In this document: positions 1 to 8,460 of the stretch, piece by piece | How positions within the stretch are numbered: the first letter of the stretch is position 1 | How the letters are laid out: each line of letters starts with the position of its first letter | Assembly: GCF_050908845.1 (NCBI RefSeq) | Contig: NZ_CP194171.1 | Coordinates: forward strand, 4,340,001 to 4,404,000 | DNA from: Marinobacterium_D sp050908845 | GTDB taxonomy: Bacteria; Pseudomonadota; Gammaproteobacteria; Pseudomonadales; Balneatricaceae | Reading direction: 5' to 3' | DNA length: 64,000 bases | Notes under the pieces: model-generated | Databases searched by the model: none | Told to the model about the DNA's origin: nothing | The model's input: the letters and a program-made list of their open reading frames with translations, nothing else | Position numbers and translations under genes: made by a program

Positions 1-1
1 A

Positions 2-904
2 ATCGCTGAAGGCCTGGTGCTTGAGGATGCACGCCGGGCACAGAGCCTGCAGCCCTATATCCAGATCTTCGATGGCGACCACTGGGTCACCTTCAACCCG
101 CGCACCGGCGAGCAGGGCGTACCGGAAAACACCCTGCTGTGGCGCCAGCAGAGCGGCTCACTGCTCGATGTGATCGGCGCCAGCGACTCCCAGGTGCACT
201 TCTCCATGCTGCGCCAGACCATCCCGGCGCTGCAGGTCGCCCGCGCCGAAGCCGACCGCAACAACCTCGGCGCGCTGAGCCTGTACCAGCTGCCGGTGGA
301 GCAGCAGAGCATGTTCCGTATGCTGCTGTTGCTGCCGTTCGGCGCACTGGTGGTCTGCCTGATGCGTATCCTCGTGGGGATCAAGACCTCCGGCACCTTC
401 ATGCCGGTGCTGATCGCCGTGGCTTTCGTGCAAACCTCACTGCTGCCGGGCCTGGCCGCCTTTATCAGCGTGGTGACACTGGGCCTGCTGATGCGCGGCT
501 ACCTGTCGAGTCTTAACCTGCTGCTGGTATCGCGTATCTCGACGCTGATAGTACTGGTGCTGTTTATCACCGTCGGCATCAGCGTGATCGGCTTCCAGAT
601 GGGCTTCTCCACCGGTATGACCGTGACCTTCTTCCCGATGGTTATCCTGGCCTGGACCATCGAGCGCGTCTCCATTCTCTGGGAGGAGGAAGGCGCCCGC
701 GAGGTCCTGATTCAGGGCGGCGGCAGTCTGCTGGTAGCCGTCGTCGCCTATCTGGTGATGAGCTCGAGACTGGCAGAACACCTTAGTTTCAACTTCCCCG
801 AGCTGCACCTGGTGGTGCTGGGCGCCATCCTGCTGCTCGGTCAATACACCGGCTACAAGCTCACCGAGCTGCGCCGCTTCTCACCAGTGAGGAGGTACCT
901 GTGA
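2..904 (+). CDS. Inactive transglutaminase fused to seven transmembrane helices (5' partial)
   Basis: The reading frame is open from base 2, so the gene starts upstream of the window and only its C-terminal ~300 residues are seen. The first ~90 visible residues are soluble and contain the WVTFNPRTG stretch expected of the degenerate transglutaminase-like domain. Several strongly hydrophobic segments follow, beginning at MLLLLPFGALVVCLMRI. This layout matches the family described as an inactive transglutaminase fused to seven TM helices, an inner-membrane protein that is normally coded next to an alpha-L-glutamate-ligase-like ATP-grasp protein. The next gene is exactly that and overlaps this stop codon by 4 bases, so the two are co-translated. 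The biochemical role is not settled; protein or envelope modification by amino acid ligation is the usual guess. Confidence 0.85.
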   Translation: MAEGLVLEDARRAQSLQPYIQIFDGDHWVTFNPRTGEQGVPENTLLWRQQSGSLLDVIGASDSQVHFSMLRQTIPALQVARAEADRNNLGALSLYQLPVEQQSMFRMLLLLPFGALVVCLMRILVGIKTSGTFMPVLIAVAFVQTSLLPGLAAFISVVTLGLLMRGYLSSLNLLLVSRISTLIVLVLFITVGISVIGFQMGFSTGMTVTFFPMVILAWTIERVSILWEEEGAREVLIQGGGSLLVAVVAYLVMSSRLAEHLSFNFPELHLVVLGAILLLGQYTGYKLTELRRFSPVRRYL

Positions 905-1950
905 TCCGTAATCTGAAACAGCGCTTGTTCAAGGACTGGATCGCCCCGTCGCAGCTGAAGCAGGCGGGCATTCTGAACATGAACAAACGCAATGTGGACT
1001 ATATCGCCCGCTACAACGACCGCAGCGCCTATCCGCTGGTGGATAACAAGCTGAAAACCAAGCTGGTGCTGGCGGAGTACGATGTCAGCTCCCCCAAGCT
1101 GCTGGAGGTGATCACCGAGCAGCACGAGATCAAGGGCTTCCGTGAGATGGTGCAGCAGCTCGACGGCTTCGCCATCAAGCCGGCCAAGGGTTCCGGCGGC
1201 AAGGGGATCCTGGTGATCACCGGCCGCGACGGCGACGCCTTCGTCAAACCCTCCGGCAGCAAGGTGGATCTGGCCGATATCCAGCGCCACCTCTCCAACA
1301 TTCTCGCTGGGCTTTACTCCCTGGGCGGCTCCCCCGACGTGGCGGTGGTCGAATCTTTGGTGCGCTGCGAGCCGACCCTGGCGGGCTATTCTCACCAGGG
1401 GGTGCCGGATATCCGTATCGTCGCCTTCAAGGGTTACCCGGTGATGGCGATGCTGCGCCTCTCCACCCAGGCTTCAGATGGCAAGGCCAACCTGCACCAG
1501 GGCGCCGTCGGCGTGGGTCTGGATATCGGTACCGGCAAGGCGCTGCATGCGGTGCAGCACGACCGTTCCATCGAATATCACCCCGATACAGGGCAACCGC
1601 TGAACGCCATCCGCATCGAAAACTGGCACAAGCTGCTGGTGATGGCGAGCCGCTGCTTCGAGGCCACCAACCTGGGTTATATGGGTGTGGATATCGTCAT
1701 CGACGCACAGCGTGGTCCGCTGTTACTTGAGCTTAACGCGCGCCCGGGGCTGGCCATTCAAATGGCCAACGGCACCGGACTGCTGCCGCGGCTGCGCGCC
1801 GTGGAAGCACTGCGCCGGCCACACTTCACGCCGCAGGAACGCGTCGCCTGGTCGATGAATCATATGGGCGTGAAACCCGCACAGGAAACGGGCGACGGCG
1901 AAAACGCGGCAATTGAGCTGCCCGTTGCAGGTCTGGGGTTCTCCAGCTGA
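901..1950 (+). CDS. Alpha-L-glutamate ligase-like ATP-grasp protein (RimK-like)
   Basis: A 349-residue protein with a GTG start at 901 inside the previous gene's stop codon, preceded by a GAGGAGG ribosome site 6 bases upstream. The ATP-grasp signature is visible: the nucleotide-binding KPAKGSGGKGILVI segment near residue 98 and the metal-binding LLELNARPGLAIQ segment near residue 275. RimK-family ATP-grasp ligases add glutamate or similar amino acids to a carboxylate using ATP. This subgroup is always seen with the seven-helix inactive transglutaminase protein coded upstream here. The substrate is unknown. Length and motifs look intact, so it is probably active. Confidence 0.88.
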   Translation: MIRNLKQRLFKDWIAPSQLKQAGILNMNKRNVDYIARYNDRSAYPLVDNKLKTKLVLAEYDVSSPKLLEVITEQHEIKGFREMVQQLDGFAIKPAKGSGGKGILVITGRDGDAFVKPSGSKVDLADIQRHLSNILAGLYSLGGSPDVAVVESLVRCEPTLAGYSHQGVPDIRIVAFKGYPVMAMLRLSTQASDGKANLHQGAVGVGLDIGTGKALHAVQHDRSIEYHPDTGQPLNAIRIENWHKLLVMASRCFEATNLGYMGVDIVIDAQRGPLLLELNARPGLAIQMANGTGLLPRLRAVEALRRPHFTPQERVAWSMNHMGVKPAQETGDGENAAIELPVAGLGFSS

Positions 1951-1951
1951 G

Positions 1952-2006
1952 CCCCCCCCCCTGCAGTCAGCCCGCCTGCAGTCAGCCCGCCTGCATTCGC
2001 CTGCAG
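1952..2006. repeat. Poly-C run plus short tandem repeat
   Basis: Ten consecutive C residues (1952-1961) lead into two exact copies of a 15-base unit (CTGCAGTCAGCCCGC at 1961-1975 and 1976-1990) and a degenerate third copy starting CTGCATTCGC. A small CGCCC-TACG-GGGCG hairpin follows at about 2027-2040, without a T tract, between convergent genes. It looks like simple-sequence expansion in a short intergenic gap. Confidence 0.7.
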
Positions 2007-2048
2007 GGGGCTGAACCGCTGTGGAACGCCCTACGGGGCGGACAAACC

Positions 2049-2915
2049 CTAGGAGGCAGAGGCAGCCGCCCCGGAGAACATGGGGCTGTCCTCAATAATG
2101 CGCCCCAGTCTCTGGGTCGCCTCGTTCACTTTTGGCGCCATGAACAGCGTCACCTCGGTATCCGGCAGCGCCGGCATATCCTCGACCACATTGAGATCAT
2201 CCTCCACCGTGTGATGCGGAATGATGGCGATGCCGATACCGGCGCGCACTGCGGCCAGCACCCCCGCCCTGCTCTGGCTGGTAAAGGCGATACGGTAGCG
2301 GATCCCGACCTCATCCAGCGCTTTGCAGGCATAAAGCCGGTGGTAGCAGCCCTCATCAAACACCGCCAGCGGCAACACCGGCTGCTGCTCCACGTTATGC
2401 CCTTTTGAGCTGACCCAGACCAGCTCATCGCGCCGCAGACGCGTACCGCCTTCGGTATCCGCGAGCATCTCCACCAGCGCTATATCCAGCTTGCCCTTCT
2501 CCAGCATAGCGACCAGATGATCGGGGCGGTGATCGCAGAACACCTCCAGATCCGCCTCAGGGTAGCTGAGGATAAACTCCTCCAGCAGCGGTGCCAGGGT
2601 GCGGCTGGCGTACTGGTCATGGGTGCCCAGTCGAACCTTGCCGCCGATATCGATGTTCTGGAATGAGCCCACGATCTGGTCGTGCAGATTCAATAACTGC
2701 TGGGCATGGGATTTCAGCTGCAAGCCGGCCGCGGTCAGCCGGACGCCATGCTGGCCACGTTCCATCAGCGGGTTGGCTACCAGATCCTCCAGCCGGTTCA
2801 GCTGCATGCTGATGGTGGAAGGCGCCTTATGCAGGTATTTCGCGGCCTCGGTGAGGTTCAGCGTATCCGCTACCACCATGAAGGTACGCAGCAGATTGAT
2901 CGGTAAATCTCGCAT
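2049..2915 (-). CDS. LysR-family transcriptional regulator
   Basis: A LysR-type regulator of about 288 residues. The N-terminal winged helix-turn-helix is clear (LLRTFMVVADTLNLTEAAKYL, then the recognition helix around STISMQLNRLE), followed by a two-lobed effector-binding domain. I start it at the ATG at 2915 (MRDLPINLL), which matches normal LysR spacing before the HTH; a TTG 15 bases upstream is also open but has no ribosome site. It is divergent from the MFS transporter at 3051, and a GAATAT-N6-ATATTC inverted repeat lies in the shared promoter region. That arrangement suggests it controls the transporter and itself. The ligand is unknown. Confidence 0.85.
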   Translation of the reverse strand: MRDLPINLLRTFMVVADTLNLTEAAKYLHKAPSTISMQLNRLEDLVANPLMERGQHGVRLTAAGLQLKSHAQQLLNLHDQIVGSFQNIDIGGKVRLGTHDQYASRTLAPLLEEFILSYPEADLEVFCDHRPDHLVAMLEKGKLDIALVEMLADTEGGTRLRRDELVWVSSKGHNVEQQPVLPLAVFDEGCYHRLYACKALDEVGIRYRIAFTSQSRAGVLAAVRAGIGIAIIPHHTVEDDLNVVEDMPALPDTEVTLFMAPKVNEATQRLGRIIEDSPMFSGAAASAS

Positions 2916-2949
2916 CAGATCTGTCTTCAATAAAACCGAATGTAGATTT

Positions 2950-2967
2950 GAATATTTATCGATATTC
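2950..2967. promoter_or_regulatory. Candidate LysR operator
   Basis: A perfect interrupted palindrome, GAATAT-TTATCG-ATATTC, lies between the divergent LysR gene and the MFS gene, about 35 bases from the regulator start. Size and symmetry fit a LysR-type binding site, but there is no direct proof. Confidence 0.45.
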
Positions 2968-3050
2968 CGAACGAATGCAAGAGCCTAATATCGCGCCACT
3001 GGCCTGAACAAGACTTTCAATAAGGGCCCTGAACCTGCGGAGCTTATTCA

Positions 3051-4250
3051 ATGCGCATGACCGTTACGCTCGGGATCAACCAGATCATCAGCCACGGCTT
3101 CGGCCTGTTTCTGTTTGCGGCACTCGTGCCCCTGATGCAGACCTCCATCGAGATCAGCCACTGGCACCTGGCCACCATCGGCGCGCTGACACAGCTGTCT
3201 TACCTGGCCGGCGCCATGCTCCTGGGTCTGATCGGCCATCATGTAAACTCCGGCCGTCTGCTGCTCGTGACCGGCTCTCTGACCACACTGCTGCTGTTCA
3301 GCATGGCAACGCTGAACGACCCGATGGTTATCACCCTGGTACTGACCATCATGGCGGCCAGCGCCGCGATCAGCTGGGGGGCTATCGTGGAACTGATCAC
3401 TCGCTTCGGTCGCCCGGAAAACTGCGCCACCAACCTGGCCACCGCGTCCAGCGGCACCGCTTGGGGCTATGGCCTGAACGGATTGCTGATTCTGCTGGTG
3501 ATTCCGCTGTTCGGCTGGCGTAGTGGCTGGATTCTGGCCGGTGTTCTTGGCGCAGCGACCCTGCTGCTGACCCTGTCGCTGCTGCGCAGCCTGAAACAGC
3601 GTCACGCCAACCATCTGGTCGAGGAAACCAGCGCCGCCCTGAGCCCGCTGCAGCTGTTCCGCACCATCCTGCGCGAACGTACCGCTTTCTGCGCCTGCCT
3701 GATCTGCTTTCTGGTCGGCGCATCCACCATGCCGTTCTCGACCTGGCTCAACACTTACCTGGCCGAGATGGCACTGCCGCCGGCACTGGGCGGCTACACC
3801 TGGACAGTCACCGGTCTCACCGGCATGGCCGCCGGCTTTCTGATCGGTAAACTGGCCGACCGCCGCGGACACGGCCTGGCCCTGCTCGCTGTATTTGGCG
3901 GCTTCGCCCTGAGCCTGGTGGCCTTCGCCTACTCCCCGGCGCGCTTCGCCGCCGTGGCAGGCTTCGGCTACGGTCTGATGTACTTCCCGATGTGGGGCAT
4001 CATCGCCGGTTGGGTCAGCAAGCAGTATGGCTCCAAGGCGACCATGCAGATCAACGGTATCGGCATGGTGACCTTCGGCCTCGGCGGTGCGCTGGGTAAC
4101 CTGATCGCTGGCTTCGTCCGCGACAGCAGCGGCAGCCTGGCAGGGGTTTACGCGATGATTACCGCACTGGCCATCGTGCTCACACTGGTGGCAGGTTTTA
4201 TCTGCGTGACCGAGCGCCAGCCGAAGCCGCCGTTCCAGCCAGCGTTCTGA
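3051..4250 (+). CDS. MFS transporter
   Basis: A 399-residue protein made almost entirely of hydrophobic segments, consistent with the 12-helix major facilitator fold of the inner membrane. The cytoplasmic loop motif after helix 8 is recognisable (GKLADRRGHG, around residue 265), as expected for MFS carriers. The start is an ATG with GGAG eight bases upstream. The gene is divergent from a LysR regulator that probably controls it. The substrate cannot be read from the sequence. No linked catabolic enzyme is present, so it could be an efflux or an uptake carrier. A strong inverted repeat 50 bases after the stop may terminate it. Confidence 0.85.
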   Translation: MRMTVTLGINQIISHGFGLFLFAALVPLMQTSIEISHWHLATIGALTQLSYLAGAMLLGLIGHHVNSGRLLLVTGSLTTLLLFSMATLNDPMVITLVLTIMAASAAISWGAIVELITRFGRPENCATNLATASSGTAWGYGLNGLLILLVIPLFGWRSGWILAGVLGAATLLLTLSLLRSLKQRHANHLVEETSAALSPLQLFRTILRERTAFCACLICFLVGASTMPFSTWLNTYLAEMALPPALGGYTWTVTGLTGMAAGFLIGKLADRRGHGLALLAVFGGFALSLVAFAYSPARFAAVAGFGYGLMYFPMWGIIAGWVSKQYGSKATMQINGIGMVTFGLGGALGNLIAGFVRDSSGSLAGVYAMITALAIVLTLVAGFICVTERQPKPPFQPAF

Positions 4251-4302
4251 GCAACCTCGGTACGCTCCAGCAATACAATTACAACCGCTTGAAAAGGCTG
4301 GA

Positions 4303-4341
4303 TAAAATCCCTGGTACGCTAAAACGTATTCAGGGATTTTA
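4303..4341 (+). terminator. Long inverted repeat, possible terminator of the MFS gene
   Basis: An 11-base perfect inverted repeat (TAAAATCCCTG at 4303-4313 and CAGGGATTTTA at 4331-4341) with an inner TACG/CGTA pairing that gives a nested hairpin. The 3' arm ends in TTTTA. It sits just after the MFS stop and overlaps the 5' end of the small broken gene that follows. Confidence 0.45.
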
Positions 4342-4658
4342 TAGCTTACGTAAAAATAGAACTCACTCAGGGAAACTTAAACAACAACCACCTCTACCTT
4401 TCCTCAGTGATAGAGTTCTTTTCACCGCAGTCTATCGGTGGGCCAAACCTGTCCAGCCAGGCCCCGAGGCTATTGGAACTTTACTCTGGCCTGGGACAGC
4501 CTGTCATCACCGACATTGCCGGCGATAAAAAGATCTTCAGGAAGCGAGCCTGGGTGGGCGAATTCTTTAAAGCTCACAAGCTCAAAGCCGGCGATCAGGT
4601 CATTATCGAACGGACAGATACAGACCGTTATCACATCTATCCAAACCGCACACCCTGA
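4323..4658 (+). pseudogene. Small B3-like protein gene with no usable start codon
   Basis: A continuous open frame of ~111 codons from just after a TAA at 4320 to TGA at 4658. The translated text looks like a real protein (GNLNNNHLYLSSVIEFF, then a GGPN segment, then DIAGDKKIFRKRAWVGEFF and LKAGDQVIIER). The last part resembles the closing strands of a B3-type or AbrB-type DNA-binding barrel. The conserved-looking text begins well before the first possible start, a GTG at 4407, and there is no ATG, GTG or TTG in frame upstream of it. Either the gene uses a rare ATA/ATT-type start or its 5' end was lost, perhaps through the inverted repeat at 4303-4341. If translated from 4407 it would make 83 residues. 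I do not recognise a named family. Confidence 0.5.
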
Positions 4659-4685
4659 GGCAACTCACCCGGCCAGGTATCAACT

Positions 4686-6194
4686 TTAAACACCGCCGCC
4701 CACCGCCTTGTAAACCACCACTCGCTGAATATTCAGCCGTGCCAGACTGTCAGCCAACTGGCGTTCCACACCGATTAATACGGCGCGGGCCTGAAGCGCG
4801 GCGCTGCTATCGGTCAGACCGGCGTCCCGGTTGGCGCTAATCAACTCCAGCTGCCGGCTCAGACTCTGCTTCTGCTGTTTCAGCCTTGCATAGCGTTCCA
4901 GCTCGGCGCTGTAGGCGGTCAGGGCATTGTCGACCTCCTGCCAGGCGGCGAGGACGGTTTTGCGGTACCGGATCGCGGCCTGCTGCTGCGCCAGTTCGCT
5001 GAGTTGCACCCGGGTTCTGAGGCGCCCCTGGTTGAACAGCGGCAGGTAGAACCCGGGGCCGATGCTCCAATGGCGGCTGGCCCACTCGCTGATGGCACTG
5101 TCGCGATAAGACTCGACGCCGAACCCCGCATTCAGGGTGATGCGTGGATAAAGGTCGGCACGGGCCACGCCGATCTGCGCCACCGCGGCATGCAGTCGTG
5201 CTTCCGCCACCTGGATATCGGGGCGACGCTGGGCCAACTCAGAGGGCAGGCCCAGTTTGAACGGTTTATCCAACGGCGTATCCGGCTGTTGATTGCCTGC
5301 AGGCTCCAGCTGGGATGCCAAAGCGCCGGGGCGCTCTCCGAGCAGCAGGGCAAGCGCGTTTTCCAGCGCCGCGGACTGACTGCGCAGCGGCGGCAGGCCG
5401 GCGTTAAGTTCACGCAGCTTGGTCAGTTGACGTTCCACCGGCAGTTCGGTGATCACCCCCGCCGCCTGCTGTGCCTGCAGCAGTTCCAGCTGCTCCCCTG
5501 CCAGATCGATCTGGCTCTGCAGCAGGTCAATCTGCGCCTCGGTCGAAACACGCTGGAAGTACGCCCGCGCCAGCTCCGCACTCAGTGTCAGACGCACCTC
5601 GGCAAGCTCGGCGGCGCTGGCCTGCATCTCGGCTTCCGCCGCTTCGACTGCGCGGCTGATCCTGCCCCAGAAATCCGGCTCCCAGCTGGCATCGAAACCG
5701 GCCTGGTAAAGAGTGTAGGGCTTAGCGAGACGCTGGATCAGCTGATCGGCGTTACCGGGTGCGGAGATCTCGGCCATGCGCATGGATGGGCTGTTCTCAC
5801 TGATCCGCTGACGGCCAAGACTGCCGCTGGCGTCGAGCTCGACGCCCTGGGCGCCGGCGATCTGCTGCTGCAGGCGCGCGCGGGTGAAGTTCAGCGCCGC
5901 GCTCTGCAGATCTGGGTTGTTTGCCAGCAATCGGGCTTGCAACTGATCCAGCAGCGGATCATCAAACTCGCGCCACCAGAGCAGTTCGGCACTGGCAGCC
6001 TTATCCACATTGAGATCCGCAGTAGCCTGATCGCCACTGTGCCACTGGCTCCAGGCGTCCGGCGCATCCGGCTGCGGCGTCTCGAAATCGGGGCCCAGCG
6101 TGGTGCACCCCGCCAGTAGCGACAGCAGAACCACGGCGGCGGCCGAACCCAGGCGCTGGCGGTGTGGAAAACTCAGAGGTGGATAAAGCAACAT
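4686..6194 (-). CDS. NodT-type outer-membrane efflux lipoprotein
   Basis: A 502-residue TolC/NodT-family outer-membrane factor. The N-terminus is a lipoprotein signal with lipobox LLAGC (Cys30), followed by the family opening TTLGPDFETPQ. Two repeats of long coiled-coil helices follow (for example AVEAAEAEMQASAAELAEV), as in OMF trimers that form the exit duct. It is the last gene of the five-gene minus-strand efflux operon and lies 12 bases after the second permease. Type I exporters of the YbhGFSR kind usually borrow TolC, so a dedicated outer-membrane partner is notable. Substrates are probably hydrophobic drugs or cations. Confidence 0.9.
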   Translation of the reverse strand: MLLYPPLSFPHRQRLGSAAAVVLLSLLAGCTTLGPDFETPQPDAPDAWSQWHSGDQATADLNVDKAASAELLWWREFDDPLLDQLQARLLANNPDLQSAALNFTRARLQQQIAGAQGVELDASGSLGRQRISENSPSMRMAEISAPGNADQLIQRLAKPYTLYQAGFDASWEPDFWGRISRAVEAAEAEMQASAAELAEVRLTLSAELARAYFQRVSTEAQIDLLQSQIDLAGEQLELLQAQQAAGVITELPVERQLTKLRELNAGLPPLRSQSAALENALALLLGERPGALASQLEPAGNQQPDTPLDKPFKLGLPSELAQRRPDIQVAEARLHAAVAQIGVARADLYPRITLNAGFGVESYRDSAISEWASRHWSIGPGFYLPLFNQGRLRTRVQLSELAQQQAAIRYRKTVLAAWQEVDNALTAYSAELERYARLKQQKQSLSRQLELISANRDAGLTDSSAALQARAVLIGVERQLADSLARLNIQRVVVYKAVGGGV

Positions 6195-6206
6195 TCAGCA
6201 CTCCAG

Positions 6207-7325
6207 CTAAACCAGCCGGTGGCGGAACAGCCAGGCCGCCAACGGCAAGGTGACAACAGCGATCAGCATCAAAGGAATCATATCCCGCCAGACATCGGCC
6301 AGCTGCGCGCCTTCCAGGTAGACCGCCCGCACCAACTGTATGGCAAAGCGTAGTGGGTTGGCGTAGGTGGCGGTCTGCAGCAGATCCGGCATATTCGCCA
6401 CCGGTGTGGCCAGCCCCGACAGCAGCATCAGCGGCATGATCAGCACAAAGGTGTAGAGCATCGCCTGATGCATGTTGGCCGAGAGCGCCGAGATCGACAG
6501 GCCGATGCCGACACTGGCGATGGTGAACATCAGCAGCCCCGTGTAGAGCGTGACCAGCGAGCCGGCCATGGGGACATGAAACCAGAACAGCGCCACCAGC
6601 AGCACCAGCGTCGACTGCACCAGGCCGATGATGATCGGCGGGATCGCCTTGCTGATCAGGATCTCGAACGGGGTGTGCGGCGTCACCAGCAGCTGATCAA
6701 AGGTGCCCTGCTCCCGCTCCCGCGCCACGGAAAGGGCTGTCAGCATTACGGTCTGGATCATGCTCAATGCGGCGATCATCGCCGGCATGATCATCCAGCG
6801 TGTTTCCAGGTTGGGATTGAACCAGCTGCGCGCCACCACCTCCACCGGCGACGCTGTGGCCCTGTTCAGACTCTGGTTGAAGTCAGTCACGATGGCGCGC
6901 ACATAGCCCACCGCCGAGTTGCCGGTGGCGGAGTTGCGCCCGTCCACGATCAGCTGCAGCGGCGCCCGGTCGGCGGCGTTGAGGCGCTCCTCGAAATCGC
7001 TGGGAAAGTGCAACGCGATCAAGGCCTCGCCGTTACCGATAAAGCGCTCGATCTCGGCACTGCTGTGCAGCGTGGCGACGCGGTGAAACACCCCAGTGCC
7101 ATCGACCCGGTCGAGCAGGGTCCGGCTGGACGCGGTGCTGCTCTGATCGAGCACCACGTAGGGCACATCGTTCAGATCAAAGTTGGCGGCATAGCCGAAC
7201 AGCAGGCTCTGCATCAGCGGCGGCACGATCAGGATCACCCGGTTGGCGGGGTCCTTGAGCACCGCCAGCATCTCTTTACGGCAGAGGTTGATCACCCGGT
7301 AGATAAATGAGATCAGGCTTTCCAT
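6207..7325 (-). CDS. ABC-2 type permease, YbhR-like
   Basis: A 372-residue ABC-2 family permease. It has one N-terminal TM helix (VILIVPPLMQSLLFGYAANF), a periplasmic domain of ~150 residues and five further TM helices in the C-terminal half, including the typical EREQGTFDQLLVTP stretch near residue 205. Together with the paralogous permease just upstream (4-base gap) and the double ATPase it would form the inner-membrane exporter core. By family knowledge it corresponds to YbhR in E. coli, whose transporter exports drugs and cations under the TetR-type regulator CecR. Confidence 0.88.
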   Translation of the reverse strand: MESLISFIYRVINLCRKEMLAVLKDPANRVILIVPPLMQSLLFGYAANFDLNDVPYVVLDQSSTASSRTLLDRVDGTGVFHRVATLHSSAEIERFIGNGEALIALHFPSDFEERLNAADRAPLQLIVDGRNSATGNSAVGYVRAIVTDFNQSLNRATASPVEVVARSWFNPNLETRWMIMPAMIAALSMIQTVMLTALSVAREREQGTFDQLLVTPHTPFEILISKAIPPIIIGLVQSTLVLLVALFWFHVPMAGSLVTLYTGLLMFTIASVGIGLSISALSANMHQAMLYTFVLIMPLMLLSGLATPVANMPDLLQTATYANPLRFAIQLVRAVYLEGAQLADVWRDMIPLMLIAVVTLPLAAWLFRHRLV

Positions 7326-7329
7326 GTCG

Positions 7330-8460
7330 TCAGTCCAGGCTCTTTCGGGTTACAAAACGGGCCAGCCCCAGCAACACCACCGCATAGCCGGCAAGGATCA
7401 GGCAGTTCTTGATGATCAGCGGCCAGAAATCCCCCGCCAGGAACAGGGTACGGATCAGCTCCATGAAATAGGTCGCCGGCAGAATATGGCAGATCACCTG
7501 CACCGCCAACGGCAGGTTGCGAATATCGAATATAAACCCCGACAGCATCAGCGCCGGCAGAAAGCTGGCCAGCAGCGCGATCTGGCTGGCGAGGAACTGG
7601 TTGCGGGTTACCGCCGATATCAGCAGCCCTATCCCCAACGCGACCAGCATGTAGAGCGTGGCGCCGATCAACACCATCAGCGGCGCACCCACGATCGGCA
7701 CATCGAACAGCACCCGGGCGGCGAGGATGCAAAGACCAAGGCCAAGCATACCGACGCAGAAATAGGGTGTGACCTTCGCCAGCAGGATCTCCGTGGGCCG
7801 CACCGGCGTGACGAACAGCGCCTCCAGCGTGCCCCGCTCCCACTCCCGCGCCATCACCATCGCAGTGAGGAAGGTACCCACCAGCGTCATGATCAGCACG
7901 ATCAACCCCGGTACCAGGAACCAGGTGCTGGTATTCGCCACGTTGAACCAGAGCCGGTCCACCACCTCGACCCGCGGCCCCGGCGGGCTGGAGATACCCT
8001 GCCGGTCCGCCGCCTTGGCCGACCACTGCCCCACCACCTCGCTGAAATAGTTGATGATGGAACCGGCGCGGGTGGCATCGGTGCCGGAGACGACCAACTG
8101 CACCTGCGCCTGCCCGGCACTGAGATCACGGGCAAAGTCGCTGCCGAGATGAACGAAGCCCTCGATAGCACCGTCGTGCAGCAGCTTTTCCGCCACCGGC
8201 ACCGAATCCGCATGTACCGGGTGGAAATAGCGCGACAGGGTCAGGCCGGAAACAAAGTCGCTGGCCGCCGGCGAGCGATCATCCAGCACCAGCGCCAGGC
8301 GGATATTGCGCACATCGAGAGAGACGCCGTAGCCGAAGATAAAGATCAGGATGATCGGCAGGCCGATGCCGATCAGCAGGTTGCTGCGGTCGCGCAGCAG
8401 CTGCCGCGTCTCCTTGCGGATCAGCGACAGCAGCCGGGTGAGAAAGCCGCCGCTGGGCAT
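7330..8460 (-). CDS. ABC-2 type permease, YbhS-like
   Basis: A 376-residue ABC-2 permease, paralogous to the following gene and with the same layout: an N-terminal helix (LLIGIGLPIILIFIFGYGVSL), a large periplasmic domain, then a C-terminal membrane block with the conserved REWERGTLEALFVTP segment. The start codon overlaps the ATPase stop (TGATG), showing translational coupling. With the second permease it would form a heterodimeric pore energised by the fused ATPase. It is most like YbhS by position and order. Confidence 0.88.
   Translation of the reverse strand: MPSGGFLTRLLSLIRKETRQLLRDRSNLLIGIGLPIILIFIFGYGVSLDVRNIRLALVLDDRSPAASDFVSGLTLSRYFHPVHADSVPVAEKLLHDGAIEGFVHLGSDFARDLSAGQAQVQLVVSGTDATRAGSIINYFSEVVGQWSAKAADRQGISSPPGPRVEVVDRLWFNVANTSTWFLVPGLIVLIMTLVGTFLTAMVMAREWERGTLEALFVTPVRPTEILLAKVTPYFCVGMLGLGLCILAARVLFDVPIVGAPLMVLIGATLYMLVALGIGLLISAVTRNQFLASQIALLASFLPALMLSGFIFDIRNLPLAVQVICHILPATYFMELIRTLFLAGDFWPLIIKNCLILAGYAVVLLGLARFVTRKSLD

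Noticed and set aside
4289..4528. A 79-codon frame overlapping the broken B3-like gene
   Set aside because: It is out of frame with the protein-like sequence and shows no family features.
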